Assembly: GCA_024234815.1 (NCBI GenBank)
Contig: JACKNO010000002.1
Span: 659,294 to 723,293, forward strand
Source of the DNA: Pseudomonadales bacterium
Lineage (GTDB): Bacteria; Pseudomonadota; Gammaproteobacteria; Pseudomonadales; Halieaceae
Reading direction: 5' to 3'
Length of the DNA stretch: 64,000 nt
In this document: one piece after another, positions 16,361-25,428 of the stretch
How positions within the stretch are numbered: the stretch's first letter is position 1
Layout: each line of letters opens with the position of its first letter
Position numbers and translations under genes: made by a program
Notes under the pieces: generated by a model
The model's input: only the letters and a program-made list of their open reading frames with translations
Told to the model about the DNA's origin: nothing
The model's database searches: none

Positions 16361-17377
16361 CTAGAACTGCTCAAGAAAGCGCAGGTCGTTATCAAAGAAC
16401 AGGCGCAGGTCATTAACCCCGTAGCGCAACATGGCCAGGCGCTCTACACCCATGCCGAAGGCGAAACCGGAATATTTTTCCGGGTCGATGCCCGAGAATT
16501 CAAATACCCTGGGGTGGACCATGCCGCAGCCGAGTATTTCAATCCAGCCGGTGTTACTGCACACCCGGCAACCATCGCCACCACAGTTCACGCACTGAAT
16601 ATCCACTTCAGCCGAGGGTTCGGTGAAGGGAAAGTAGGATGGCCGGAACCGCACCGCCAGGTCGTCCCGCTCGAAGAACACCCGCAGGAAATCCTCGATC
16701 AGGCCCTTGAGATCGGCAAAGCTGGAGTGCTCGTCCACCAGCAAGCCCTCTACCTGGTGAAACATGGGCGTATGGGTGAGGTCGGAATCGCAGCGATACA
16801 CACGCCCGGGGCAGATTATCCGCAGCGGTGGTTCGCGGCTTTCCATAACCCGCACCTGTACTGGCGAGGTGTGGGTACGCAGCACGGTGTGTTCATCCAC
16901 ATAAAAGGTGTCGTGCATGGCCCGGGCGGGATGATGCTCGGGAATGTTGAGCGCGCCGAAGTTGTGGTAGTCGTCCTCGATCTCGGGACCTTCCACCACT
17001 TCGAACCCAATCGCGGTAAAGAAGTCTTCCATGCGTTCCATGGTGCGGGTAACCGGGTGAATTCCACCGGTTGTCTGGCCGCGCCCGGGCAGGGTGACAT
17101 CGATGGTCTCGGCTGCCAGTTTCGCCTCGACTGCCGCGGCTTCCAGCGAGGATTTGCGGCTGCCGATGAGCTCCTGCAACTCCTGCTTGACCACGTTGAT
17201 TTTGGCGCCGGCCGCGGGGCGCTCCTCCGCGGACAATTTACCGAGGCCCTTGAGCAGCGCGGTAAACTGCCCTTTTTTGCCGAGGTAGTCGACCCGCAGT
17301 TGCTCCAGCGTCGGGCCGTCTTCAGCCCTGGAGATAGCTGCTTTGGCCTCTGTGGCAAGTTGTTCGAGGTTTTCCAT
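16361..17377 (-). CDS. pheS: Phenylalanyl-tRNA synthetase alpha subunit
   Basis: 338 residues from the ATG at 17377 (MENLEQLATEAKAAI), the normal length; an upstream in-frame start would add 29 residues of leader. An N-terminal coiled coil binds tRNA. The class II catalytic core shows motif 2 (FHQVEGLLVDE) and motif 3 (FAFGMGVERLAMLRYG). It forms the alpha2beta2 enzyme with PheT. It lies 283 bp from rplT, with a terminator and a dispersed repeat between, so it probably has its own promoter or depends on read-through. Confidence 0.97.
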   Translation of the reverse strand: MENLEQLATEAKAAISRAEDGPTLEQLRVDYLGKKGQFTALLKGLGKLSAEERPAAGAKINVVKQELQELIGSRKSSLEAAAVEAKLAAETIDVTLPGRGQTTGGIHPVTRTMERMEDFFTAIGFEVVEGPEIEDDYHNFGALNIPEHHPARAMHDTFYVDEHTVLRTHTSPVQVRVMESREPPLRIICPGRVYRCDSDLTHTPMFHQVEGLLVDEHSSFADLKGLIEDFLRVFFERDDLAVRFRPSYFPFTEPSAEVDIQCVNCGGDGCRVCSNTGWIEILGCGMVHPRVFEFSGIDPEKYSGFAFGMGVERLAMLRYGVNDLRLFFDNDLRFLEQF

Positions 17378-17450
17378 TTGTGTTCGTCTCGAGTGTGTAA
17401 TTGGGCTATCTTTTGGTTCTGCGCTTTCCCCGCTACGGTTGACTGTAGTA

Positions 17451-17500
17451 GTGGAGCGGGACACGCTGCGAGCCTACATGGATGTACTTGCGGCGTGTCC
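17451..17500. repeat. Dispersed palindromic intergenic repeat, copy A (short form)
   Basis: GTGGAGCG is followed by an inverted repeat GGACACGC (17459-17466) / GCGTGTCC (17493-17500), whose loop contains GAGCCTACATGGATGTA. The loop and the GTGGAGCG prefix recur in the element at 30944-31112, but the arms differ. It lies in the leader between the rplT terminator and pheS. Confidence 0.65.
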
Positions 17501-17561
17501 AGTGAGGCACATACGTCTGCTGCGTGCGACGGGCAAAAGACCTGTAGACCTCATCCAACCA

Positions 17562-17599
17562 AAAATAAAAAAAGGGAAAGAGCGCGCGCCCTTTCCCTT
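17562..17599 (-). terminator. Rho-independent terminator after rplT
   Basis: On the minus strand a 9-bp stem AAGGGAAAG/CTTTCCCTT encloses a GC-rich loop and is followed by seven T. It lies 62 bp past the rplT stop. In E. coli an attenuator with a Phe-rich leader peptide lies before pheS; I see no Phe-rich leader here, so simple termination is more likely. Confidence 0.85.
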
Positions 17600-17660
17600 G
17601 ATGTCTTACATGTCGCCAGCGAACCGCTGGGCGGCAATCCGCCGAAGCGGTGGGGTGAGC

Positions 17661-18017
17661 TTAAGCCAGAGCGGCCTTTGCTTGCTCCACAACTGCGCTA
17701 AACGCCGGCTTGTCATGCACTGCCAGGTCGGCCAACACGCGCCGGTCCAGGGAGATATCGGCCTTTTTCAGGCCATTGATCAAGCGGCTGTAGCTCAAAC
17801 CATTGGCGCGGGACTGGGCATTGATACGCGTAATCCACAGCGCGCGAAACTGACGCTTGCGCTGACGGCGGTCACGGTATGCATACTGGCCAGCCTTGGT
17901 AACGGCTTGCTTGGCAACACGAAAAATACGGCTGCGGGCACCATAGTAACCCTTGGCCTGTTTCAAAATCTTCTTATGGCGGCGATGAGCCACCACACCA
18001 CGTTTTACGCGAGGCAT
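17661..18017 (-). CDS. rplT: 50S ribosomal protein L20
   Basis: 118 residues, the standard length. It begins MPRVKRGVVAHRRHKKILKQ, with the long basic N-terminal extension that binds 23S rRNA, and has the family segment YRDRRQRKRQFRALWI. L20 is an early assembly protein and in E. coli represses the rpmI-rplT mRNA. It lies 31 bp after rpmI. Confidence 0.98.
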   Translation of the reverse strand: MPRVKRGVVAHRRHKKILKQAKGYYGARSRIFRVAKQAVTKAGQYAYRDRRQRKRQFRALWITRINAQSRANGLSYSRLINGLKKADISLDRRVLADLAVHDKPAFSAVVEQAKAALA

Positions 18018-18048
18018 AGTCTGCTCCTATTCTCTTGATGGGTAACCG

Positions 18049-18243
18049 TCAGCACGCCCGCAACATGCGGTCTACAAGTACCTTGTCGCTCTTGTGGATC
18101 ATTGAAGTCCCACGCAACTGGCGCTTTCGCTTGGTTGTCATCTTGGTCAGGATGTGACTTTTATGAGCGCTCTTGCGCTTATATCCGCCTGCAGTTTTCT
18201 TAAACCGCTTGGCGGCCCCGCTGTGAATTTTTGCTTTTGGCAT
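18049..18243 (-). CDS. rpmI: 50S ribosomal protein L35
   Basis: 64 residues from the ATG at 18243 (MPKAKIHSGAAKRFKKT), with GGAG 9 bp upstream. Strongly basic, with the family ending KSDKVLVDRMLR. It lies between infC and rplT, as in nearly all gammaproteobacteria. Confidence 0.97.
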   Translation of the reverse strand: MPKAKIHSGAAKRFKKTAGGYKRKSAHKSHILTKMTTKRKRQLRGTSMIHKSDKVLVDRMLRAC

Positions 18244-18303
18244 AATCAAATACTCCGCATTCGAGTGTTAATAAATTGAAGACTCAAGGGCATTCACAGG
18301 CCA

Positions 18304-18840
18304 CTAGTTCTTCTTCTTGGGTGCGATCACCATTGTGAGCTGACGGCCTTCCATTTTCGGGAATTGCTCGACAGCACCCAACTCGGCCAGATCAGCTTCT
18401 ACTCGTTTGAGCAGCTCCATGCCGATTTCCTGGTGAGCCATTTCACGACCGCGAAAACGCAGCGTGACCTTGGCTTTATCGCCGCTTTCTAGGAAACGTA
18501 CCAGGTTGCGTAGTTTTACCTGGTAATCCCCTTCCTCCGTCCCTGGACGAAACTTCATTTCTTTAATCTGGGTACGCTTCTGCTTCTTCTTCTGGGCAGA
18601 CTTCTGTTTCTTGGACTCGAAAATATGCTTGCCGTAGTCCATGACCTTGCAGACCGGTGGATCGGAGTCTGCTATCAACACCAGGTCCATGGATGCCGCC
18701 TCGGCAGCCGCGAGCGCCTGGCTCAGCGGCACTATTCCAACCTGTTCACCTTCGGCTCCCACCAGACGTACTGGATCCGCCGTAATCTGATCATTAACGA
18801 TCGCCTTTTTACCGGCGCCCTTGCCCATTTCTTTCTTAAT
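18304..18840 (-). CDS. infC: Translation initiation factor IF-3 (ATT start)
   Basis: The start is taken as ATT at 18840 (then KKEMGKG), matching the Pseudomonas start; GGAG lies 7 bp upstream inside the end of thrS, whose stop is one base away. An ATG at 18828 gives only four residues less. The N-domain, Lys-rich linker (KKKQKRTQIKEMKFRPGT) and C-domain (RFRGREMAHQEIGMELL) are all present, 178 residues. IF-3 rejects non-standard initiator codons, so the rare ATT lets it limit its own translation in E. coli. Confidence 0.95.
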   Translation of the reverse strand: MKKEMGKGAGKKAIVNDQITADPVRLVGAEGEQVGIVPLSQALAAAEAASMDLVLIADSDPPVCKVMDYGKHIFESKKQKSAQKKKQKRTQIKEMKFRPGTEEGDYQVKLRNLVRFLESGDKAKVTLRFRGREMAHQEIGMELLKRVEADLAELGAVEQFPKMEGRQLTMVIAPKKKN

Positions 18841-18841
18841 A

Positions 18842-20767
18842 CTAATTCTCCATTGAAATACGGCCGCGACGTTCCACGTCCTCGGTGATCAGCGTTGTAA
18901 ACGCTGCGAGATCCATCGATCCCAGGTCTTCACCACGGCGGGTACGCACGGCCACAGTCCCGGATTCAACTTCTTTATCCCCCACCACTAGCAGGTACGG
19001 AATGCGCTGAATCGTGTGCTCGCGGATTTTAAAGCCGATCTTTTCATTTCTCAAGTCCGAGACGACCCGAAAGCCCTTGTTTTTTAAGGAATCTTCCACA
19101 TTTCGGACATATTCGGACTGATTGTCGGTGATATTGAGCACCACGGCCTGGGTTGGTGCCAGCCAGGTGGGAAAAATACCCTCGTAGTGTTCGATCAAAA
19201 TACCGATAAATCGCTCAAAGGAACCGAGGATCGCCCGGTGCAGCATCACGGGCACCTGGCGGCTGCCATCTTCGGCCACATACTGGGCCCCGAGGCGCCC
19301 CGGCATCGAAAAATCGACCTGGATTGTGCCCAACTGCCACACCCGGCCGATGCAGTCCTTGAGGGAGAACTCGATCTTGGGGCCATAAAAGGCGCCCTCC
19401 CCCGGCAGTTCCTGCCAGGGCAGGTTCTGGGCATCCAGCGCATCAGCCAATGCCTTCTCGGCGCGGTCCCAATCCTCATCGGTGCCCACGCGTTGCTCCG
19501 GGCGTGTGGAAAGGCGGTAGATAACCTCGCTGAAGCCAAAATCCTCGTACACGGCGTGCAAAAAATCGATAAAGGTGGAGACTTCAGGCTGGATCTGCTC
19601 TTCGGTACAGAAAATATGCGCGTCGTCCTGCACGAAACCCCGCACTCGCATAATGCCGTGCAGTGAGCCCGAGGGTTCGTTGCGGTGACAGGAACCGAAT
19701 TCGGCCAACCGCAGGGGCAGATCCCGGTAGGACTTCAGGCCCTGGTTGAACACCTGCACATGGCAGGGGCAGTTCATGGGCTTGACGGCGAACTCCCGGT
19801 CCTCGGTTTTGAGCATGAACATATCGTCGCCAAACTTGTCGGCGTGTCCGGAGCGTTGCCACAGTGACATATCCACCAACTGCGGGGTCTTTATCTCCTG
19901 GTAATCCTGGCGGCGCTGCGCTTTGCGCATATATTGCTCGATGGTCTGGTAGATGCTCCAGCCCGCCGGGTGCCAGAACACCATGCCCGGCGCCTCCTCC
20001 TGGGTATGAAACAGGTCCAGCTTCTTGCCGATCTTGCGGTGGTCGCGCTTCTCGGCCTCCTCTATTTGGGTGAGGTACTGTCGCAGTTGCTTCTTGTTCG
20101 ACCAGGCGGTGCCATAGATGCGCTGCAACATCTCGTTTTTGGCATCACCGCGCCAGTAGGCGCCCGCCACCTTGGTCAGCTTGAATGCCTGCAATTTGCC
20201 TGTAGTGGGCACGTGCGGCCCGCGACACAGATCCATCCAGGCGCCCTGCCGGTAGAGGCTTATTTCCTCCCCCTCCGGTAGTTCCTCGATAATCTGTACC
20301 TTGTAGTTTTCGCCCATGTTGCGAAACATTTCGATTGCTTTTTCCCGGCTTACGACCAGGCGCTCTACCGGCAGATCCTGCTCGGCAAGCTCTTCCATGC
20401 GTTGTTCGATGCGGGCCAGGTCTTCCGGAGTGAAGCTGTGGCCGGTAGCGAAATCGTAGAAGAATCCATCTTCGATCACCGGGCCTATGGTGACCTGCAC
20501 ACCGGGAAATAATTCCTGCACCGCCATGGCCAGCAGGTGGGCGGTGGAGTGCCGAATGACCTCCAGGCCCGCGTCGTCGCGGTCGGTGATAATGGACAGG
20601 CTGGCATCGCCTTCGATGATGTGGGAGGTGTCCACCTCGCGGCCGTCGACAACCCCCGCGAGTGCGGCCTTGGCCAGGCCTGCGCCGATATCGGCGGCGA
20701 CGTCGTGAACAGTAACCGGGTTGGGAAATGAACGCTGGCTGCCGTCCGGCAGGGTAATTACAGGCAT
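18842..20767 (-). CDS. thrS: Threonyl-tRNA synthetase
   Basis: 641 residues, full length. An N-terminal TGS domain (1-60) is followed by the editing domain with its HSTAHLLAMAV motif, the class II catalytic core with zinc ligand in MNCPCH and the HRNEPSG motif, and a C-terminal anticodon-binding domain (VVLNITDNQSEYV onward). It begins the translation operon. Confidence 0.98.
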   Translation of the reverse strand: MPVITLPDGSQRSFPNPVTVHDVAADIGAGLAKAALAGVVDGREVDTSHIIEGDASLSIITDRDDAGLEVIRHSTAHLLAMAVQELFPGVQVTIGPVIEDGFFYDFATGHSFTPEDLARIEQRMEELAEQDLPVERLVVSREKAIEMFRNMGENYKVQIIEELPEGEEISLYRQGAWMDLCRGPHVPTTGKLQAFKLTKVAGAYWRGDAKNEMLQRIYGTAWSNKKQLRQYLTQIEEAEKRDHRKIGKKLDLFHTQEEAPGMVFWHPAGWSIYQTIEQYMRKAQRRQDYQEIKTPQLVDMSLWQRSGHADKFGDDMFMLKTEDREFAVKPMNCPCHVQVFNQGLKSYRDLPLRLAEFGSCHRNEPSGSLHGIMRVRGFVQDDAHIFCTEEQIQPEVSTFIDFLHAVYEDFGFSEVIYRLSTRPEQRVGTDEDWDRAEKALADALDAQNLPWQELPGEGAFYGPKIEFSLKDCIGRVWQLGTIQVDFSMPGRLGAQYVAEDGSRQVPVMLHRAILGSFERFIGILIEHYEGIFPTWLAPTQAVVLNITDNQSEYVRNVEDSLKNKGFRVVSDLRNEKIGFKIREHTIQRIPYLLVVGDKEVESGTVAVRTRRGEDLGSMDLAAFTTLITEDVERRGRISMEN

Positions 20768-21030
20768 GGGTTGTTCCTTTCGTCAGTGGTGACCGCTACC
20801 AAAGGCCACTTGAATTCATTCGTTTGGTTGATTTTGCTACTTTGCCGAAAAACAGCAGCTTCAGGCCGCCGCTCTACCGGAGCAGGCTATTGCCCGTTTT
20901 CGGGGGCGAAATAATGCCCGAACGCCACCGTAAAAGGAAGCCCCGCCCTCACGCAGAGCAGACGGCAAATGATTGAAACCGGGGAGCGCCGGCCGCATAA
21001 AGTGTCAGCGTAACGCGGGAGCCAAACCGC

Positions 21031-21052
21031 AAAAAGCCCACCGAAGTGGGCT
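21031..21052 (-). terminator. Terminator after the lectin-like PEP-CTERM gene
   Basis: On the minus strand AGCCCAC-TTCG-GTGGGCT is followed by TTTT. The UUCG tetraloop makes this a very stable hairpin. It lies 20 bp past the stop at 21073. Confidence 0.9.
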
Positions 21053-21072
21053 CTGGCATCGACAGATACGAT

Positions 21073-21930
21073 CTAGCCGCGCTTGCGTCTCGACCAGCCA
21101 AGACCGGCCAGGCCCAGGCCGAACAGCGCCAGGGTAGCAGGCACCGGGGCCTGCCCGATGGGATTGAATTCGTCCCGGTACTCCCACCGAATAATATCGT
21201 GATTACCCCAATCCGCACCGGTTCCCGAAGTAAACCCGACATAGGCGGTGTTCTGGCCGAGAATGGAAGCCAGATCCAGCGTCCTTGAGAGCATGGCTGC
21301 GGCGGGGCGTACTCCCGTCTGGTTTGCCCGCACCTCGAGATCCGTCCCGTCGTAATCGATCCAGACAGACCAGATCGACCCATCATCGAAGTTAGTTGCC
21401 ACATCCAGCGTATTGGGTGAACCCGGCCCGTGGTTGACCGAGCCATTGATATCAATGCCGATATGGTTTGAGCTGGGGTCATTGTTCCCGGCATTACACC
21501 AGGTATCAAACTCCACGCCGACGCTGCTGCCAATACCGGCGTAGCCGATACCTTGCCCGGCGCCGCCAATACTGGATGACACCGACTGTGCGACGAACAC
21601 GATACCATCGGCTCCGGCCTCCGTATTGCAGTCAAATATGCTGCCACCGGGACTGGTTATCCGAAAATTGAAAAAGGTGCTGAAAGTTGCGGCATTAATG
21701 GTATTGGTACTGAAAGCGCTTCCCGACTGACTGGTTGAGGCTCCGGTCAGGCGCAGTACCGGGTTGGCGTCGATGCCATTATTGACATTGGCCACCGTGT
21801 TGCCGTTCAGCGTCAATCCCGCTGCTGAAGAAAAGTCGTCGAAAATGACAATGGTTGAGTGAGCTGCGGTGGAAACTAAGCCCAATGCCGCTGCTGCCAG
21901 GGTTGTTTTCAGGAGATTCAAGTTCATCAT
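21073..21930 (-). CDS. PEP-CTERM protein with L-type-lectin-like domain
   Basis: 285 residues from ATG at 21930 (GGAA just upstream); an earlier ATG would add 14 residues. Signal peptide ends near AAHS. The middle is a strand-rich lectin/legume-like fold with ADGIVFVAQS, GVEFDTWCN and NHIGIDING, all typical of that family. The tail VPATLALFGLGLAGLGW plus RRKRG is a PEP-CTERM-type sorting signal, cut by an exosortase in the inner membrane. No exosortase gene is visible here. Likely exported to the surface or matrix. It stands alone with its own terminator. Confidence 0.82.
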   Translation of the reverse strand: MMNLNLLKTTLAAAALGLVSTAAHSTIVIFDDFSSAAGLTLNGNTVANVNNGIDANPVLRLTGASTSQSGSAFSTNTINAATFSTFFNFRITSPGGSIFDCNTEAGADGIVFVAQSVSSSIGGAGQGIGYAGIGSSVGVEFDTWCNAGNNDPSSNHIGIDINGSVNHGPGSPNTLDVATNFDDGSIWSVWIDYDGTDLEVRANQTGVRPAAAMLSRTLDLASILGQNTAYVGFTSGTGADWGNHDIIRWEYRDEFNPIGQAPVPATLALFGLGLAGLGWSRRKRG

Positions 21931-22127
21931 GGCTTCCATACAAAAAATGAAGTTGTACCCCAGAACAAGCAAGGTACATGCCAGTCACATTAAGCCGTTG
22001 TTCCTGCTGAAAATTTTTGGGCACTGGGGTGGGCTGGCGGAAGCCCTAATCCGCAAGTGTAAAATAACCTGACACGGGTTCCGGTTACTCAACAGCCTGA
22101 CCGGACCGGAAATGGCCTGGCCGTTGG

Positions 22128-23372
22128 CTATTTTTTAGCCTGCTTCACTTTGCGCTTTGGCTTCTTGGCACCGGTCGCCGCTCGTTTCCCGGACTTCGCC
22201 GGCGCAGCGCCCGAGCGCTTCGCCAGCCACTCCACCGACTCAGCCCACACCGCGTCCTGGGCCTTGCTGCCGATGATCACGCCCATGTGGCCGCCGGGCG
22301 CGAGGCGGAACTCTTTGTCCTTCGACGCCACGATATCCACGATCTGTTTCGCAATCTCGGCGGGCACCAGAATGTCAGTCTCCCCGGCAAAGGCGAGCAG
22401 GTTCGATTTGATCTTGTCCAGCTCCGCCAGTCTATCCCCGACCTCCACCTTGCCCTGCGCGAGCTGGTTCTCCCCTACCACCTTTACCGCCATGTCCTTG
22501 ATCACGCCGCCGGGGTACAGCAGCATGTGATTGAGGTAGTCGGCCGTGGTGGAGTAGGACTTCACAAAGTCGCGGTCCGACAGCCGCGTTACCAGGTCCC
22601 AGTAGGTGGTGACGCTGCCCACCGGGTCGGTCATCTTGAACACCAGGGTGGTTGCCCAGGGCGGTAGTGCCAGGCGCGAGGGATCGAGGGCCTTGAGTCG
22701 CAGGTTCGTGTAATTGCTCACCAGTTGCGCCGCCCCGTTCAGGCCCTGCGCGGCACCCGCGACCCCCGCTATCACCCCGCGGCCACTTTCGAGGTCGATG
22801 GGGCTGGCGATGGTAACGATGTTGCGGATGGCGGGATCGAGCACCTGTCCCTGGTGCAACAGGCACAGCAGGCCACCCATACACCAGCCCATCATGGACA
22901 ATTCGCGGCTGCCGGAATGTTCCCGGATCTTGTCCAGCGCGGTGCCCAGCATGGTGTAGGAATAGTCCTTGAGGTTCAGGTGCGCGTGTTCCTTTTTCGG
23001 CTTGCCCCAGTCCACCAGGTAGGTCTTGAAGCCATTCGCCGCCATAAAGCGCACCAGGCTGCGCTGGGGCATCAGGTCAAAGGTCTCGGTGGTGACGCCC
23101 AGTGGCGGAACCAGTACCAGCGGCACCGCGTGCTGCTTGCGCTGCACCGGCATAAAGCTGCCGTCCACCAGCTCAATCTCCTCTTCTTCCGGCAGGCCGT
23201 AATAGCGCACGGCCATGAGGTCGCCGTCGTGTACCAGTTCGAACCAGGTGCGCCCCGACTGTATCAGGGTATCCCGCTTGAACAGCCAGTCCGCGCCATT
23301 GGCGGCGCCTTTGGCCAGCCGCCGGTTGAGCGCCAGCCCCTGTTCGATCGCTATCTTCGCCAGGTTGTTCAT
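22128..23372 (-). CDS. PhaC-like alpha/beta hydrolase
   Basis: 414 residues. The nucleophile elbow GWCMGG (Cys164) has Cys in place of Ser, as in polyhydroxyalkanoate synthases. A candidate Asp lies in AGETDILVP and His in GGHMGVIIG. The tail is very Lys/Ala-rich (KSGKRAATGAKKPKRK), like PHA-granule or nucleic-acid-binding tails. It is shorter than class I PhaC (~580) and closer in size to class III PhaC, but no PhaE is adjacent. It overlaps the WS/DGAT-like gene by 4 bp, so both probably serve storage lipid or polyester metabolism. Whether it polymerises is uncertain. Confidence 0.75.
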   Translation of the reverse strand: MNNLAKIAIEQGLALNRRLAKGAANGADWLFKRDTLIQSGRTWFELVHDGDLMAVRYYGLPEEEEIELVDGSFMPVQRKQHAVPLVLVPPLGVTTETFDLMPQRSLVRFMAANGFKTYLVDWGKPKKEHAHLNLKDYSYTMLGTALDKIREHSGSRELSMMGWCMGGLLCLLHQGQVLDPAIRNIVTIASPIDLESGRGVIAGVAGAAQGLNGAAQLVSNYTNLRLKALDPSRLALPPWATTLVFKMTDPVGSVTTYWDLVTRLSDRDFVKSYSTTADYLNHMLLYPGGVIKDMAVKVVGENQLAQGKVEVGDRLAELDKIKSNLLAFAGETDILVPAEIAKQIVDIVASKDKEFRLAPGGHMGVIIGSKAQDAVWAESVEWLAKRSGAAPAKSGKRAATGAKKPKRKVKQAKK

Positions 23373-24742
23373 GCCGCATCCTCCGCAGACTGCACCAGTT
23401 GCTCCAGGTCATCCAGGGCCCTGCCCACGTACACCGCCAGGCGCTGCAGGTGCGGCAGCGTATCGCGGGCCCCGGTAAAGCCGATATTCAGGGTACCGGC
23501 ATAACTGACGCAGTCGATGCTCAGGGCCCCGTATTGCAGCAACTGGCTGATGGGGTAGATGGCGTCGAGGCGGGCCCCGTCGAAATACATCGGGCTGTCG
23601 GTACCCTGCACGTTGGAAATTTTCAGGTTGAACACGGGGGGCACGAAACGCCCTACCGCTGGCAACTGGCTGGCGAACATGGGGGCCGCGCGCAGCAACA
23701 CGTAGGGCGTTACCGCCTCCTCGGGCAGCGAGTTGCGATCATCTCTTACGACTTTTATCGATTTCTTCACCGCCGCCAGGCGGGCCAGGGGGTCCCCGAT
23801 ATTGGTACCCAGTTCCACCCGGATGCCCGCCAGGGCATTGGCTGCGTTCTGGCTGCCGCGCTCGCGCAGTGAGACCGGTATCAGGCCCACGAGGGACTCA
23901 TCCGGAAGCGCGTTGTACTCCTTGAAGAAGCGGCGCAGGGAGGTGGCGCAAAGATAGGTAAGTACTTCATTTACCGTACTGGAGGTGGCAGCGGCAATGC
24001 GCTCAATGCGGGCCTGCTCGAACTGCTGGGTGGCAAAACGCCGCTGCTGGTTGATGGCTCGATTGAGGGTCGAGCGGGGCACGCCGCGCGGCAGCAGGAA
24101 GCCGCGCGCCTTACTCGGCGACACCGAAGCGCGCAGCAGTCCCACGCCTGCGCGGCCGAGAGAGGCCAGCGATGCCAGCGCGCCACTCGATTCCTCCGGG
24201 TCATCAAGCGCCGCACCCGGCAGGGGTTGCGCCCACAGCGGCGGCATATTGCGTTGCCTCGCGCTGTCCGCGAGCATCGACAGGATCGTGGGCACGCTGT
24301 CCAGGAAACTGACCAGGGCGTGATGAATTTTTACATAGAAGGCGAAGCGGTCGCGCTCCAGGCCTTCGATCAGGTGGAACTCCCACAGCGGCCTGTTTCT
24401 GTCCAGGGCCGGACTGTGCAGGCGCGACACCATGACCCCGAGTTCGCGCTCGCCACCGGGCTCAGGCAATGCCGAGTGCTGAAAGTGATAACTGAGTTCG
24501 ACATCCCGCGCTTCCACCATGCGCGGCACCATGCCCGTGAGCCCCTCCCCGGAAAGGCGCATGTTCCAGGGCTCGCTGCACACCTTGAACTCGCGCATCC
24601 TGGCGGCCATATTGCGCAGGTAGTCCGGGGCGGCATTGCGCGGCTTGTAGAAGATAGCCAACACCCCTACATGCATTGGCGTGTCCGCCGTTTCCAAAAA
24701 GAGCCAGGTGGCATCTACCGGTTTGAGTAGTGTGGTTTTCAT
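23369..24742 (-). CDS. WS/DGAT-family acyltransferase homologue with altered HHxxxDG motif
   Basis: 457 residues from ATG at 24742 (MKTTLLKPVDATWLFLETAD). Family landmarks are present: PLWE (118-121), KIHHA, NVQG in the C-terminal domain, and usual length. The active-site motif HHxxxDG reads HHALVSF (His140, His141), so the catalytic-site Asp-Gly is replaced by Ser-Phe; an Asp lies three residues later (LDSV). Wax ester synthase/DGAT enzymes need the second His; the Asp-Gly is nearly invariant. It may have changed activity or be a non-canonical acyltransferase. Coupled to the PhaC-like gene downstream. Confidence 0.8.
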   Translation of the reverse strand: MKTTLLKPVDATWLFLETADTPMHVGVLAIFYKPRNAAPDYLRNMAARMREFKVCSEPWNMRLSGEGLTGMVPRMVEARDVELSYHFQHSALPEPGGERELGVMVSRLHSPALDRNRPLWEFHLIEGLERDRFAFYVKIHHALVSFLDSVPTILSMLADSARQRNMPPLWAQPLPGAALDDPEESSGALASLASLGRAGVGLLRASVSPSKARGFLLPRGVPRSTLNRAINQQRRFATQQFEQARIERIAAATSSTVNEVLTYLCATSLRRFFKEYNALPDESLVGLIPVSLRERGSQNAANALAGIRVELGTNIGDPLARLAAVKKSIKVVRDDRNSLPEEAVTPYVLLRAAPMFASQLPAVGRFVPPVFNLKISNVQGTDSPMYFDGARLDAIYPISQLLQYGALSIDCVSYAGTLNIGFTGARDTLPHLQRLAVYVGRALDDLEQLVQSAEDAA

Positions 24743-24810
24743 TGTCGCCGTCCAGGTATCATTTTTCCGGCCCGGGATTATAGCAGGCCACTCGCGCCGC
24801 CGTGGCAGTT

Positions 24811-25428
24811 TCACATGCGCCGGGACAACATCTGGAACGCGGACTCCGGTCGGGCAGCGATTACGTAGCGCAGCGGACCATTGGCCCGCAGAGCATCAAA
24901 CGGATAACAGGTCACCAGTAACAGGCGCTCCACCTCGGTATCACGCGCCAGCGACTGCCGGCTGCTATCCACCACCTCTATCGTCTCAACCCGGTACTCC
25001 CGCCAGCTCCTGTCGGGCAACTGTAACTGTATCTGCTCGCCGGGCAGCAGGTGCTGAAGGAACGCGAAATGGGTGTCGCGGTGGCCGCCGATCACCGCGA
25101 GACCCGCGCCCCCCAGCGCCGACGACGCGAGCGCATGCCCCGGGCCGAACGCCAGGGCATTGCCCGAGTCCCCCGCCAGCACCAGGCGCTCCAGCTTGCG
25201 GCCCGGCACGCGCAGGCGCGCCACGGGCCAGGTATCCGCCCAGGGCCAGGGCTTTACCGGCAGGCCGCCCCGTTCGAGAGACTCGGTCCAGGCCTGCTCG
25301 ATCAGCACTGGCGCCAGCCAGGCCTTGGCCTTGATCAGGCCCGCCGCGGCCAGTTGCTGGCAAGCCGCCAGCAGCAACAGTGATCCCAGCCAACTCCGCC
25401 AGTGCTCATTCCTCGCTCGCGGGAACAT
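24811..25428 (-). CDS. Class GN (marine proteobacterial) sortase
   Basis: 205 residues from ATG at 25428, which overlaps the target gene by 23 bp; earlier in-frame sequence reads as a shadow of that gene. One N-terminal membrane segment (~12-30) is followed by the sortase barrel with His116 (GGHRDTHFAFL), Cys174 (LLLVTCYPF) and Arg187 (PLRYV), the full catalytic triad. Sortases cut the sorting motif and join the protein to an amine acceptor. In this family the partner is usually a single VIT/vWA protein, encoded directly upstream here. Anchoring target in a Gram-negative cell is not known. Confidence 0.92.
   Translation of the reverse strand: MFPRARNEHWRSWLGSLLLLAACQQLAAAGLIKAKAWLAPVLIEQAWTESLERGGLPVKPWPWADTWPVARLRVPGRKLERLVLAGDSGNALAFGPGHALASSALGGAGLAVIGGHRDTHFAFLQHLLPGEQIQLQLPDRSWREYRVETIEVVDSSRQSLARDTEVERLLLVTCYPFDALRANGPLRYVIAARPESAFQMLSRRM

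Noticed and set aside
17378..17660. pheM-type Phe-rich leader and attenuator before pheS
   Set aside because: There is a terminator but no short ORF with Phe runs before it.
15269..17701. 810-codon plus-strand ORF
   Set aside because: It lies fully antisense to pheT and pheS, which are unmistakable; its sequence is a GC-bias shadow.
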